Source: Anabaena sp. UHCC 0204
Lineage (GTDB): Bacteria > Cyanobacteriota > Cyanobacteriia > Cyanobacteriales > Nostocaceae
DNA length: 64,000 nucleotides
Reading direction: 5' to 3'
Assembly: GCF_009711975.1 (NCBI RefSeq)
Contig: NZ_VIKW01000005.1
Span: forward strand, 193,730 to 257,729
Shown piece by piece: positions 1-12,101 of this stretch. Numbering within the stretch: the first letter of the stretch is position 1; each line of letters begins with the position of its first letter. The position numbers and the translations under genes are program-made. Below the pieces are notes generated by a model. That model was not told the origin of the DNA, searched no databases, and was given only the letters and a program-made list of their open reading frames with translations.

Positions 1-3607
<3,607 letters not shown>

Positions 3608-5809
3608 TTATTTTGCACGATTACTTACTAGTGGAGTTTCTACAGATTCTGGATGAGTTGGTTGTAAATAGTCTTCTTTAGTAAAGTAATAATAACTGTG
3701 AGGTTCATTTTTGAGAATTACACCATTAACCACCTGTCCCAAAACATTTTGACCAGATTTGGCTAATAGTTCTTTGGCAAAATTAGCATTTACAGAATCA
3801 ACAACACCAGGACGAACTACTAATAAAACACCATCAGCCATTTGTCCCAAAGTAACCGCATCAGCAGCTACATTTAAGGCTGGTGTATCAACAATTACGT
3901 AATCATATTTATCAGAAAAATTCGCCATTAAAGCCGCCATTCGTTGTGAATCAAGAAGAGATGCAGGACTAGGAGGAACTATTCCAGAAGTCAAAATATC
4001 TAAATTAGGCATGATTTTTTTGATTGTCGTGGTCATATCTTCCTGTCTGACAATCAAATTACTTAAACCTTGATTATTCATCAAGTTCCAAATTTTATGT
4101 TGAACTGGACGATGCAAATCTCCATCTATTAATAACACTTGACGGTCCATTTGAGCGATCGCTGTAGCTAAATTAGCTGCAACTGTTGATTTACCTTCAT
4201 TGGGTACTGAACTAGTGACAACAATAACTTTTAGCTCTTTATCAGCACTCATAAAGTTCAAATTTGCCCTCAGCATTCGGTAAGCTTCACTAATAGAAGA
4301 GCGCGGAAAATCTCGAATCACAACTCTTTGTTGATAGGATTCCAGATCATCTTTTTTCCGCATATATGGTTTAAGGTTATTAATTGTCGGTAGTATTCCC
4401 AATAAAGTCATTCCTAGTAATTCCTGAGCTTCTTCAATAGTCTTGATAGATTTATCTTTGACTTCTAAAATATATATAGTTGCCAAGGCAGCTATGATAC
4501 TTAATAACGCTGAACTGAGATAGGAAATCAGAGGAGAAAAATTAGGTTCGTCAGGAATTCTAGCTTCAGCAATCTTAGTTGCATTCCCTAAATTTTGATT
4601 TTCCGCAATACGACTTTCTTGTAACTTCTGAAGTAACAGAGAATAGGTAGACTGTGCGGCTTGTAGTTTACGGTCTATTTGACGTTGTTGCTGATCTAGT
4701 CTGGGTAAATTATTCAATCGTTGTTTATAAGCAAATTGTAAATTTAATAAAGACTTAGCTTGACTTGCTAAACCTAGACGGTTAGATTCTAATTCTACTA
4801 ATCTACTAGCAAGTGATTGTTGTAAGGTACTTAATTCTAAATTGCCTTTTAGTTGTTGTTCATTTTTGCCTAAAACCTGAACTATTCTATTATCAATAAC
4901 TCTATTTAAAGAGGTAATTTTATCTTGTAACTCTATGATTTGTGGATGACTATCCTGTAACACAGTCCGTCTAGTTGCTAATTGTGATTGTAGCTGTTGA
5001 ATTTCCTTGAGAATATCTTGAACTCCAGAAATTTGGCTAATAGAAGTTGCTACTAATGCCTGTTGTGGGTTCATTCCTAATTGTTGACTAATGATTAGAG
5101 CCTGTGACTCAAAATTAGCTAATTGAGATTGAGTATCGTTAATTCTTAATTGTAGATCCCCAATCACTGCTATGGCATTTGTAGCTTCTTCCTGTAACGA
5201 AACAACTTTATTTTTCTCTTTAAAAGCTGCTAATTCAGATTCAGTTTTACGAACTACTAATTCAGCTTTTGGGAGTTGTTTTTCTATAAATTGACGTGCT
5301 GTGGCTGCTTCGGCTCTACGTGAAGATACATTTTGCTCTAAATAGATTTTGATTAATTCATTGACAACTTGAGCAGCAATTTTAGGGTTAGTATGATTGA
5401 AAGTAATTTGGATAACATCAGCACCTTTAACTTCTTTGACAGTAAGTTGATTGAGAAATTTCTTAATTTTTAAAGGAACACCTTGACTATCTTGGAGATT
5501 TAGTCGGTTAATAGTTGTTTCTATCAGAGGCAGAGAACGAATTACTTCTACTTCTGTAGTGAGAGGATTACTCATTTCTATGAGAGGATCTAATCTACTT
5601 ATTTCTGTTCCTAATCCTGTCATAGAAGAAGTAGCATTATTTCTGTGAAAACGCAATTTACCTTCTGCCAAATAAATAGGTTTTTTTAAAGATGTAGCTA
5701 ACTGAGCGACTACGAAAACAGAAACAGTAATAAATAAAGTAGCGAGCCAGCGACGTTTAATGATTGTCCAATATCTTTCTAGTGATATAGAAGGTTCTTG
5801 TAGTTCCAT
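3608..5809 (-). CDS. Wzc/ExoP-like polysaccharide copolymerase with BY-kinase domain
   Basis: This inner-membrane protein would control chain length and export of a surface polysaccharide through tyrosine autophosphorylation. The 733 residues contain an N-terminal Wzz domain with transmembrane segments near residues 20-40 and 440-460, a long coiled-coil periplasmic region (about 160-420), and a C-terminal bacterial tyrosine-kinase domain. Kinase landmarks are Walker A SSVPNEGKST near residue 530, Walker A' LLIDGDLHRP and Walker B YVIVDTPA. The C-terminal tail has a tyrosine cluster, YYYFTKEDY, as expected for autophosphorylation sites. It is the last gene of the minus-strand polysaccharide locus, 21 bp after the aminotransferase gene, so it is probably cotranscribed with it. 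Kinase and Wzz parts are fused in one chain, as in proteobacterial Wzc. Confidence 0.93.
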   Translation of the reverse strand: MELQEPSISLERYWTIIKRRWLATLFITVSVFVVAQLATSLKKPIYLAEGKLRFHRNNATSSMTGLGTEISRLDPLIEMSNPLTTEVEVIRSLPLIETTINRLNLQDSQGVPLKIKKFLNQLTVKEVKGADVIQITFNHTNPKIAAQVVNELIKIYLEQNVSSRRAEAATARQFIEKQLPKAELVVRKTESELAAFKEKNKVVSLQEEATNAIAVIGDLQLRINDTQSQLANFESQALIISQQLGMNPQQALVATSISQISGVQDILKEIQQLQSQLATRRTVLQDSHPQIIELQDKITSLNRVIDNRIVQVLGKNEQQLKGNLELSTLQQSLASRLVELESNRLGLASQAKSLLNLQFAYKQRLNNLPRLDQQQRQIDRKLQAAQSTYSLLLQKLQESRIAENQNLGNATKIAEARIPDEPNFSPLISYLSSALLSIIAALATIYILEVKDKSIKTIEEAQELLGMTLLGILPTINNLKPYMRKKDDLESYQQRVVIRDFPRSSISEAYRMLRANLNFMSADKELKVIVVTSSVPNEGKSTVAANLATAIAQMDRQVLLIDGDLHRPVQHKIWNLMNNQGLSNLIVRQEDMTTTIKKIMPNLDILTSGIVPPSPASLLDSQRMAALMANFSDKYDYVIVDTPALNVAADAVTLGQMADGVLLVVRPGVVDSVNANFAKELLAKSGQNVLGQVVNGVILKNEPHSYYYFTKEDYLQPTHPESVETPLVSNRAK

Positions 5810-5830
5810 AATAAATTAAATTTTTATTTT

Positions 5831-6964
5831 TTAAGTTGTAGAGTAAATGGCTTGAATAGCATCAATCACTCGCTCTAACTCTGCATTTGTAAGATTAGAA
5901 CCAGAAGGTAAACAAAGACCTTTTGTAAATAAATCTTCGGACACTTCACCACCAATACATTCACATTCAGAAAACACAGGTTGGAGATGTAATGGTTTCC
6001 AAACAGGACGAGCTTCAATTTGTCTGCGAGCAAGTTGCAGCCGGATATATTCTCTATCTGCACCAAATTTATCAGCATCAATAGTTAAACAAGTTAACCA
6101 CCGAGTAGAAATTCCAAATTTTGCTTCAGGCATAAATTCTATTCCAGGAAGATCATTTAAAGCCTGTTGGTAAACTTCAAAATTGCGTCGTCTTGCTGCT
6201 ACTCTTTGATTTAAAACTCGTAATTGACCCCGACCAATACCCGCTAAAACATTACTGAGACGATAGTTATAACCAATTTCTGAATGTTGATAATGGGGGG
6301 CAGGATCGCGGGCTTGAGTTGCTAAAAATTTAGCTTTGGCAATTAATAGATCATCATGAGAAACCAACATTCCTCCACCAGATGTAGTGATGATTTTATT
6401 ACCATTAAAAGAGTAAATGCCAAATCGCCCAAAAGTACCTGGAGACAGCCCTTTATAAGTAGCACCTAAAGCCTCAGCCGCATCTTCTATGAGAGGGATA
6501 TTATAGTGATCACAGACTTTGAAAATAGGTTCAATATCGGCACTTTGACCATATAAATGAACAACAATAACTGCTTTGGGTAACTTACCAAGATAGGCAC
6601 GTTTTTGTAAAGCTTCCTGCAACAAATCTGGGTTCATATTCCAGGAAAGGCGATCGCTATCAATAAAAACTGGTTTTGCCCCTAAATAAACAATTGGATT
6701 AGCGGTAGCTGCAAAGGTTAAAGTAGAGCAGAAAACCTCATCTCCTGAAGTGACTCCAACTAATTGCAAAGCTAAATGTAAAGCCGCAGTTCCCGAACTA
6801 ACAGCAGCCGCATAACTAGCACCAGTAACTTGACAAAATTCCTGTTCAAAAGCATCAACATGGGGTCCAACAGGGGCGATCCAATTAGTATCAAATGCTT
6901 CTTTAACAAATTCTAATTCTTGATTTCCGATATGAGGAGTTGAGAGGAGAATTGGTTTATTCAT
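5831..6964 (-). CDS. DegT/DnrJ/EryC1/StrS family sugar aminotransferase (PglE-like)
   Basis: A PLP-dependent aminotransferase that would convert a nucleotide-linked 4-keto-6-deoxy sugar into the 4-amino sugar. The 377 residues show the family landmarks: SSGTAALHLAL near residue 57 (phosphate binding), IEDAAEALGA with the PLP-ring aspartate at 161, and the Schiff-base lysine at 190 in SFNGNKIITTSGGG. The length fits PglE/PerA-type enzymes. Its ATG directly follows the TAA of the PglD-like gene, so the two are translationally adjacent, as in bacillosamine-type clusters. The likely substrate is the product of the 4,6-dehydratase encoded at 30451-32496; sugar identity and stereochemistry cannot be read from sequence. 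Confidence 0.94.
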   Translation of the reverse strand: MNKPILLSTPHIGNQELEFVKEAFDTNWIAPVGPHVDAFEQEFCQVTGASYAAAVSSGTAALHLALQLVGVTSGDEVFCSTLTFAATANPIVYLGAKPVFIDSDRLSWNMNPDLLQEALQKRAYLGKLPKAVIVVHLYGQSADIEPIFKVCDHYNIPLIEDAAEALGATYKGLSPGTFGRFGIYSFNGNKIITTSGGGMLVSHDDLLIAKAKFLATQARDPAPHYQHSEIGYNYRLSNVLAGIGRGQLRVLNQRVAARRRNFEVYQQALNDLPGIEFMPEAKFGISTRWLTCLTIDADKFGADREYIRLQLARRQIEARPVWKPLHLQPVFSECECIGGEVSEDLFTKGLCLPSGSNLTNAELERVIDAIQAIYSTT

Positions 6965-7591
6965 TTAATTTAAAGTAGTTTCTTTAATTAATCGAGCAGG
7001 TACACCTGCTACTGTACTGTTTGGCATCACATCCCTCATGGCTACTGAGCCGGCACTGACAGTAGCCCAAGCTCCCACCTGAATTCCTGGCAATACAATG
7101 CTTCCCAGGGCTAAAAAAGCCCCCTCCTGGGCTGTTGCCCCTCCTGCCAGATGGGAGAGTGCCATATGTACGTAATCTCCCACACAGCAGTCATGATCAA
7201 CACTCGCTTTAGTATTAATAATTACGTGCGATCCAATTTTTGCAGAGGGCTGGATGATTGCACCGGCGCATACTACTGTACCTATACCTAATGAAACATC
7301 AGGATGAACCCACGCATAGGGATGAACTACGGTAATCCAATCAAGATTAAGTTCTTCTACTAACCGCTTTCTTTTTTCATTTTGGCCAACACCAATGATT
7401 GCATGAGAAAAATCGCCATATTTAAGCTCACTGACGGGACCAACAACCGGAATACCAGAAATATGCGTTCCCCTCTTTTGCAGATCATCATCGTAAAAAC
7501 CGACTACGTGGTGTCCTGCTGCCATGAGCGTACTTGCTACGACTTTGGCATGACCTCCTGCACCAATTACAATTACTTTTTTTTGATTCAT
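6965..7591 (-). CDS. PglD/NeuD-like sugar N-acyltransferase
   Basis: A left-handed beta-helix acyltransferase of the NeuD/PglD family, expected to transfer an acetyl (or other acyl) group to the 4-amino group of a UDP-amino sugar. The 208 residues start with a Rossmann-like segment (IVIGAGGHAKVVAS), continue with hexapeptide repeats (about 90-190), and contain the SVDHDC histidine typical of the catalytic base. The stop codon abuts the ATG of the aminotransferase gene and the start is 13 bp from the end of the KAS III gene, so all three belong to one transcript. A second, divergent NeuD-type gene sits at 18177-18833, so the two may acylate different positions or use different donors. Confidence 0.92.
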   Translation of the reverse strand: MNQKKVIVIGAGGHAKVVASTLMAAGHHVVGFYDDDLQKRGTHISGIPVVGPVSELKYGDFSHAIIGVGQNEKRKRLVEELNLDWITVVHPYAWVHPDVSLGIGTVVCAGAIIQPSAKIGSHVIINTKASVDHDCCVGDYVHMALSHLAGGATAQEGAFLALGSIVLPGIQVGAWATVSAGSVAMRDVMPNSTVAGVPARLIKETTLN

Positions 7592-7603
7592 AACATCATG
7601 AAA

Positions 7604-8656
7604 TTATAGGGAAGTGACAATTAAATCTTCTACTTCAATAATGATGCTACTCAAAGACAAACCTACTCCAAATCCTGTTAAACAAAGCCGACCACTAATT
7701 TTATTTATTCCTTGATTGTAGGCATAACGACTAATAGCAATGGGGATAGATGCACCACTTGTATTTCCGATTCCTTCTACCAATATGGGAACTTTTTCTG
7801 CACTCAATTTGAGTTTTTTACGAATGTAATCAACCATAAATTTATTAGCTTGGTGAAATACAAATAAATCAATATCTTCACTGCTTAAATTACAAGTTCT
7901 TAAAGCGAAATTGACCAAATCTGGCACTTCTTTAATGCAAAATGAAAAAACAGCAGCACCATCCATTGCCAAATCATTATCGCTTCTGTAGATACCATTT
8001 CCTCTGAAAGTAGTAATACTTGTTTCCTGGCTAATTGGCTTTCTCATTCCCCCAGCAGGAACAATCAACTTATCATAATCATCGGCAATTGTTCGCCAAA
8101 AAGCTGTTAATCCTTGACTGTTCTGATCAAATTCCAAGACACAAGCAGCCGCACCGTCACCAAATAATAAATGCGCGGCTTTATCTTGGTTATTTACTAA
8201 TTTTGTGATTGTATCTCCAATCACCAATAGTCCACATTTAAGATCACCATTATTAAGTAATTTTCCCAAGACAATTAGACCATGTGTAAATCCCGCACAG
8301 CCAGTATTTATATCTAATGTCAATACTTTGGGATCTAACCCTAATTGATGACATAAAAGAAAGGAATTTCCGGGAATTAGATAATCTGGAGTTTGGGTAA
8401 TACAAACAAGACAGTCTATATTTTCTTTCCTAATATTGGTAGTGTTTAAAAGTTTATTCACAGCTTGATACATCAGATCAAAAGCTGTTATTCCCTCTTC
8501 GGCAACTCTTCTGCTATAAATGCCAATTGTTTGACTAATCCGTTCTATTTCATCATGTTCTAATACATCAGATAATTCATGATTAAATTCAGTTTCTTGA
8601 GGTAAAGCAACTGCTATTCCTCGCATACTGATGTTAGGAATACTTGTTTTATTCAT
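7604..8656 (-). CDS. 3-oxoacyl-ACP synthase III (KAS III/FabH-like)
   Basis: A thiolase-fold ketosynthase III of 350 residues counted from ATG 8656; an upstream in-frame TTG at 8674 is less likely. The complete Cys-His-Asn triad is visible: Cys120 in INTGCAGF, His268 in FHQAN and Asn298 in GIGNTSGAS. KAS III enzymes condense an acyl-CoA with malonyl-ACP or, in some secondary pathways, transfer acyl groups to non-ACP acceptors. The position next to a tandem ACP gene (8833-9405) and upstream of an aminosugar acyltransferase suggests a dedicated acyl-group pathway rather than bulk fatty acid synthesis. No fabD, fabG or fabF lies nearby, which argues against this being the housekeeping fabH. Confidence 0.92.
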   Translation of the reverse strand: MNKTSIPNISMRGIAVALPQETEFNHELSDVLEHDEIERISQTIGIYSRRVAEEGITAFDLMYQAVNKLLNTTNIRKENIDCLVCITQTPDYLIPGNSFLLCHQLGLDPKVLTLDINTGCAGFTHGLIVLGKLLNNGDLKCGLLVIGDTITKLVNNQDKAAHLLFGDGAAACVLEFDQNSQGLTAFWRTIADDYDKLIVPAGGMRKPISQETSITTFRGNGIYRSDNDLAMDGAAVFSFCIKEVPDLVNFALRTCNLSSEDIDLFVFHQANKFMVDYIRKKLKLSAEKVPILVEGIGNTSGASIPIAISRYAYNQGINKISGRLCLTGFGVGLSLSSIIIEVEDLIVTSL

Positions 8657-8737
8657 AGATTTTGCCAAAATCAAAGATTCTCATGTTTTGCTAAATGAAT
8701 TCTGCAACAATCCGAGCTTTATCAAGATTATTTTTAT

Positions 8738-8823
8738 AGGACTGACGCAAGATTGAACTCAAAACCTGATTCTTGCTTAGGGGTAATTCATGAATTACCC
8801 CTACTTCCATTCTGTTTTGCGTA
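8738..8823. repeat. Palindromic repeat between KAS III and ACP genes
   Basis: A short element starting AGGACTGACGCAAG and ending near TTTTGCGTAA, containing a perfect 26-bp palindrome at 8778-8803 (TAGGGGTAATTCA and its complement). A related AGGACTTACGCAAAA start occurs at about 11928. It could act as a weak transcript-processing or termination site between the two genes. Confidence 0.6.
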
Positions 8824-8832
8824 ATTTCTGTT

Positions 8833-9405
8833 TTAGTGAAAATGCCCTACTATATAATCTGCTAATTTACTAATTGATATAAACGGGCTTTTTTCCTTGC
8901 ACATAGTCTGATCATTGGCAAGAGTAATATCAAGATCAAATGTATCTATAATATTTTCTTCTATGAGAAAAATAAGATTGATAATATGTATAGAATCAAA
9001 AGGTGAATCTCCTCCTAAAATCCTGGTTTCTTCATCTATATTGGCAGGTAAATGAATATTCGAGTTATCTGCAACTGCTTTAAATGCTGTTTTGATGATT
9101 TTGACAACCTCTTCCCTGATTGTATTTAACACATTATTTTCCTTAATCATTGTTTCATAACCAATTATTTGATTTGCACTGGGACAGATAAGATCAATCA
9201 GGTCTTTAATCGTTTTACTTTCGACGATAGCATTGACAGGAATAGCACGATGAGTATAACTATCAAGCATTGATATTACGGATAGTCTGCAAACTGAATC
9301 CCATGCAGATCCTAATTCTTCTAGTGCTGTTTCTTCCGTAAGATATGCACCATTAATTTCCATGGCTTCACTTAACGTTTCTAGTATTTCTTGACGATTT
9401 ACCAT
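8833..9405 (-). CDS. Tandem (two-domain) acyl carrier protein
   Basis: The 190 residues consist of two carrier-protein domains in series. Domain 1 (about 1-78) has a phosphopantetheine-type serine at 37 in AWDSVCRL. Domain 2 (about 93-188) has a serine at 138 in PFDSIHII, and both are followed by the helix pattern of ACPs. Both serines are preceded by the usual aspartate, so both are probably loaded by a phosphopantetheinyl transferase. The start is supported by AGAGGAAAAT directly before ATG 9405. No polyketide synthase is fused or adjacent; the partners are the KAS III just downstream and the adenylation megaenzyme upstream. Stand-alone ACP doublets outside PKS/PUFA systems are uncommon. 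The two domains are not close copies, so recent duplication is unlikely. Confidence 0.85.
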   Translation of the reverse strand: MVNRQEILETLSEAMEINGAYLTEETALEELGSAWDSVCRLSVISMLDSYTHRAIPVNAIVESKTIKDLIDLICPSANQIIGYETMIKENNVLNTIREEVVKIIKTAFKAVADNSNIHLPANIDEETRILGGDSPFDSIHIINLIFLIEENIIDTFDLDITLANDQTMCKEKSPFISISKLADYIVGHFH

Positions 9406-9539
9406 ATTTTCCTCTAGAAAATTATATTAATTTACTAATCCATTTAATAACTACACTAAATACCTGGAAATAATCTTGTCATTTTGGCATTATCTTGATC
9501 AAAAAATAGGCGATATATACGCCTATTTTCTGTAAACTG

Positions 9540-9608
9540 TAGGGGCGAAGCATTCGGAAAATAAATTTGGGAAAAAACCGATAATTTATTGCCCGAATGC
9601 TTCGCCCT
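9540..9608. repeat. Inverted-repeat element, family A copy 1
   Basis: Ends are AGGGGCGAAGCATTCGG and CCGAATGCTTCGCCCT, forming a long hairpin with a loop of about 36 bp. Two more copies lie at 41663-41731 and 48612-48680. This copy ends 2 bp from the stop codon of the ATP-grasp gene, so it could act as that gene's 3' hairpin. Confidence 0.8.
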
Positions 9609-9610
9609 TT

Positions 9611-10639
9611 TTATGTAAAAACAGTGACAAGGCGATCGCATTTGGCACTCATTGTATTAATTTGCACTTTTAGCCATTCATCATCAGGAGTTTCCCCATT
9701 TACCCAAGCTATTAATGCTGCGGGAATATTTGCTCCTGCGATATGAGAAAATGGATAGCCACCACCAAAACGGGGATTCATTTCTAACACACTATTACCT
9801 TTTTTTCCCACAATTACATCACAGTCTAGATTGCCAATATGACCTAGTTTTTGGCCAATTGTTTCACCTAGTTTTTGCAGTTCTGGATTTTCGACAGTGA
9901 CAGCCCGATCTGTTTCTCCCGCTCGCATGGTAAGCTTGCGTTTAACAAAAGTGGTAATGTAAGAATTTTCTAAATTATTAATGATATCAAGACCATATTC
10001 TTGGCCAATAAGTCGTTCTTGAATCAGAATACATCTGTCAATATCAGATGCACTTACTTGAGATAAAAACGATTTCATCAGTGATTTTTTGACAAACTGA
10101 TAAGCTAATACCAATTCTTCATCATCTTCAGGATATTCAATCCCAATTGATGCACTTCCCCAGCGGGGTTTAACTACTAAAGGAAAACCTATTTCTCCGC
10201 GCTGAATTGCTGCTTGTGCTTCCCTAATAGACAGATAAGTTTTTGGTGTAGAAATACCCAGGCTTGCTAAAAATTGAAAAGTTGCCCATTTATCAAAACA
10301 AATATTGATAATTTCCGGTGAAGAAACAACTGGGATAGTTCCTATTTTCAGAAATTTATGACGTTGTTTTGCTAAATATGGCAGTTCTAAATCGTTGAGA
10401 GGAATAAGTAACTTAACTGATTTTTGCTGACAGATATACAGGAGTTTATCAAAGTAATCACTATCATTGACAAATGGTAATAAAAAACTTTCATCTGCTT
10501 CCTGTAATGCTGGCGCTTCTAGACTAGCATCCCCCGCAAATACTAATCCTCGACCTTCTAAAGCTGCTTGAAAGAACTTCACAAGGTAATTTCTTCTTCC
10601 TGCACAAGTTAACATGACATTCATATTTTTGTTGTTCAT
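9611..10639 (-). CDS. ATP-grasp ligase (carbamoyl-phosphate-synthase-like fold)
   Basis: A 342-residue ATP-grasp protein that would activate a carboxylate as acyl phosphate and join it to an amine or other nucleophile. It has a pre-ATP-grasp Rossmann-like N-terminus (VMLTCAGRRNYLVKFF), an ATP-binding region (FPLVVKPRWGSASIGI, IQERLIGQEYG) and a metal/nucleotide site LEMNPRFGGGYPF near residue 285. Proteins of this type occur in capsule and secondary-metabolite loci, where the exact substrate is rarely known. Its ATG overlaps the TGA of the PLP decarboxylase gene by 4 bp, indicating translational coupling and a shared pathway. Together they could process an amino acid or polyamine and ligate it to a carrier, sugar or acyl acid; this is inference. 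Confidence 0.85.
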   Translation of the reverse strand: MNNKNMNVMLTCAGRRNYLVKFFQAALEGRGLVFAGDASLEAPALQEADESFLLPFVNDSDYFDKLLYICQQKSVKLLIPLNDLELPYLAKQRHKFLKIGTIPVVSSPEIINICFDKWATFQFLASLGISTPKTYLSIREAQAAIQRGEIGFPLVVKPRWGSASIGIEYPEDDEELVLAYQFVKKSLMKSFLSQVSASDIDRCILIQERLIGQEYGLDIINNLENSYITTFVKRKLTMRAGETDRAVTVENPELQKLGETIGQKLGHIGNLDCDVIVGKKGNSVLEMNPRFGGGYPFSHIAGANIPAALIAWVNGETPDDEWLKVQINTMSAKCDRLVTVFT

Positions 10640-11877
10640 ATTACATAAGTAGAAAATACATCTTGAGAAGTTTCTTTGCGTCTGACTAATGTATACTTTT
10701 CTAGAGTAGAATCATAGCTAATGATTGGAGGATTAGGACGAATAAACGGCGGTTTAAATACCACTGTATATGCACCTAAATTATCAAAAACTGCATAATC
10801 ACCAATGCCTATTTCATCAGCATAATCTGGATATAAACAATCATGTTCCATGCAAGTATATCCCACCAAATCTACAGAACCGCTGAGTTTTGAATTGTGA
10901 GAAATTTCCCCATTTCTATAAACTTGTAATGACAATTTTTTGTCAGTTAAAGTTGGTTTAATATTGTGAATACTTCCAACTACCAGCGCAACTTGTCGGG
11001 ATCTAACTGTTTTAATTCCCACCACTTTAGCGACAAACTTCAGAACATCAGCAACAACAGCAACGCCAGGCTCAATGATTAACTCTGGTGCAGAATCATC
11101 AGGAAATCTACTTCTTAATTGAGGGGCAATTGCCTCTGCATATTCTTGATAACTGGGAATATGACAATCAAATTGCGCCTTTAAATCATCTTGCATTCTT
11201 CCGAAAAAACCACCACCAAGATCAATAAATTGAGGCTGTTGATTTGGGAAATAATAATCAGTGAGTTCTATTATTTTCTGCGTGCGTATTTTATAGGATT
11301 CTACACTTCTTGTTGATGTGGAAATATGACAATGCAATCCCAAGACTGAGCAATTATTTAATTCTCGAAATTCTTTAAAAACATCATCTAAAGCGCCTCC
11401 TTCCACATCAAATCCAAAGCGAGAGATCCTACCTGCACCAACATCAAAATTACATCTTAAACCGACTGCAATCTTTTGTTCTGGCAATCTTCGCGCTAAG
11501 GATGTAACTATTTCCACTTCTTCTAAACAATCCAAATTGACAATAGAACCAGCCAGGATGGCATTTTCCAAATCTTCTGGAGACTTTAAAGGACCATTAA
11601 AGATGATTCTAGATGGAGAGACACCAATAGCGATCGCTAAATCATACTCCATTTGCGAAACAACTTCTGCATAACCTCCCAAAGAATGCACGGTTTGGCA
11701 TAATTTGGGAATGTAATTAGTTTTATAAGAATAGCCTAAGTTGGTATGGGGATAAATCGAGCGAAAACTTTGCAGAAACTCTTGATAGTTACTTGCAAAC
11801 TTTTCTAGATCAAGAATAAAAAAGGAATCACCAAATTCTGTTTCTAACTCAAAAAGTCTTTGCCAAGAAAGTTGCAT
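10636..11877 (-). CDS. Fold-type III PLP decarboxylase (LysA/ornithine decarboxylase superfamily)
   Basis: The 413 residues match alanine-racemase-fold amino acid decarboxylases. The PLP lysine is Lys52 in YSYKTNY. The phosphate-binding glycines lie in FIDLGGGFFG, and the C-terminal beta domain carries the substrate and active-site segment CMEHDCLYPD (about 342-350) followed by GDYAVFDNLGAYT. It is shorter and more divergent than housekeeping diaminopimelate decarboxylase and lies in a polysaccharide locus, so lysine biosynthesis is not its likely role. PLP decarboxylases of this superfamily accompany AMP-forming ligases and carrier proteins in exosortase-associated exopolysaccharide loci, a possible parallel. 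It is translationally coupled to the ATP-grasp gene by an ATGA overlap. Confidence 0.88.
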   Translation of the reverse strand: MQLSWQRLFELETEFGDSFFILDLEKFASNYQEFLQSFRSIYPHTNLGYSYKTNYIPKLCQTVHSLGGYAEVVSQMEYDLAIAIGVSPSRIIFNGPLKSPEDLENAILAGSIVNLDCLEEVEIVTSLARRLPEQKIAVGLRCNFDVGAGRISRFGFDVEGGALDDVFKEFRELNNCSVLGLHCHISTSTRSVESYKIRTQKIIELTDYYFPNQQPQFIDLGGGFFGRMQDDLKAQFDCHIPSYQEYAEAIAPQLRSRFPDDSAPELIIEPGVAVVADVLKFVAKVVGIKTVRSRQVALVVGSIHNIKPTLTDKKLSLQVYRNGEISHNSKLSGSVDLVGYTCMEHDCLYPDYADEIGIGDYAVFDNLGAYTVVFKPPFIRPNPPIISYDSTLEKYTLVRRKETSQDVFSTYVI

Positions 11878-12033
11878 TTTAAAAGCTCAATATTGATTAA
11901 AAAATTAGGAAGTTGTTAAACATTAGGACTTACGCAAAATATCTCTGAACCCTCTTCTCTTCGTGTTCTTCGTTCCTTCGTGGTTCATTAAAAAAAGTTT
12001 TAAAGATCGAAGTAAACAATTGTCAATTGTGAT

Positions 12034-12101
12034 GTTGCTGATTAAGAGTATGATTTCGTTTCACGCAGAGGCGCAGAGTCACAGAGAGTAAGAGTTTGAA
12101 A
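12034..12101. repeat. Partial family B repeat at the 3' end of the megaenzyme gene
   Basis: The core GTTGCTGATTAAGAGTATGA followed by a CACGCAGAGGCGCAGAG-type tract is nearly identical to 40691-40760. The last codons and the TGA stop of the megaenzyme gene (12079-12081) lie inside it. A TTGTCAATTGT heptamer repeat precedes it at 12019-12030. Confidence 0.75.

Noticed and set aside
7604..8656. Housekeeping fabH
   Set aside because: No other fatty acid synthesis genes are adjacent, and the gene is embedded with a tandem ACP and sugar genes; a pathway-specific role fits better, although sequence alone cannot fully exclude it.
9456..9641. 61-codon minus-strand frame upstream of the ATP-grasp 3' end
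   Set aside because: It is formed by the family A inverted repeat and flanking noncoding DNA, and overlaps the end of a real gene.
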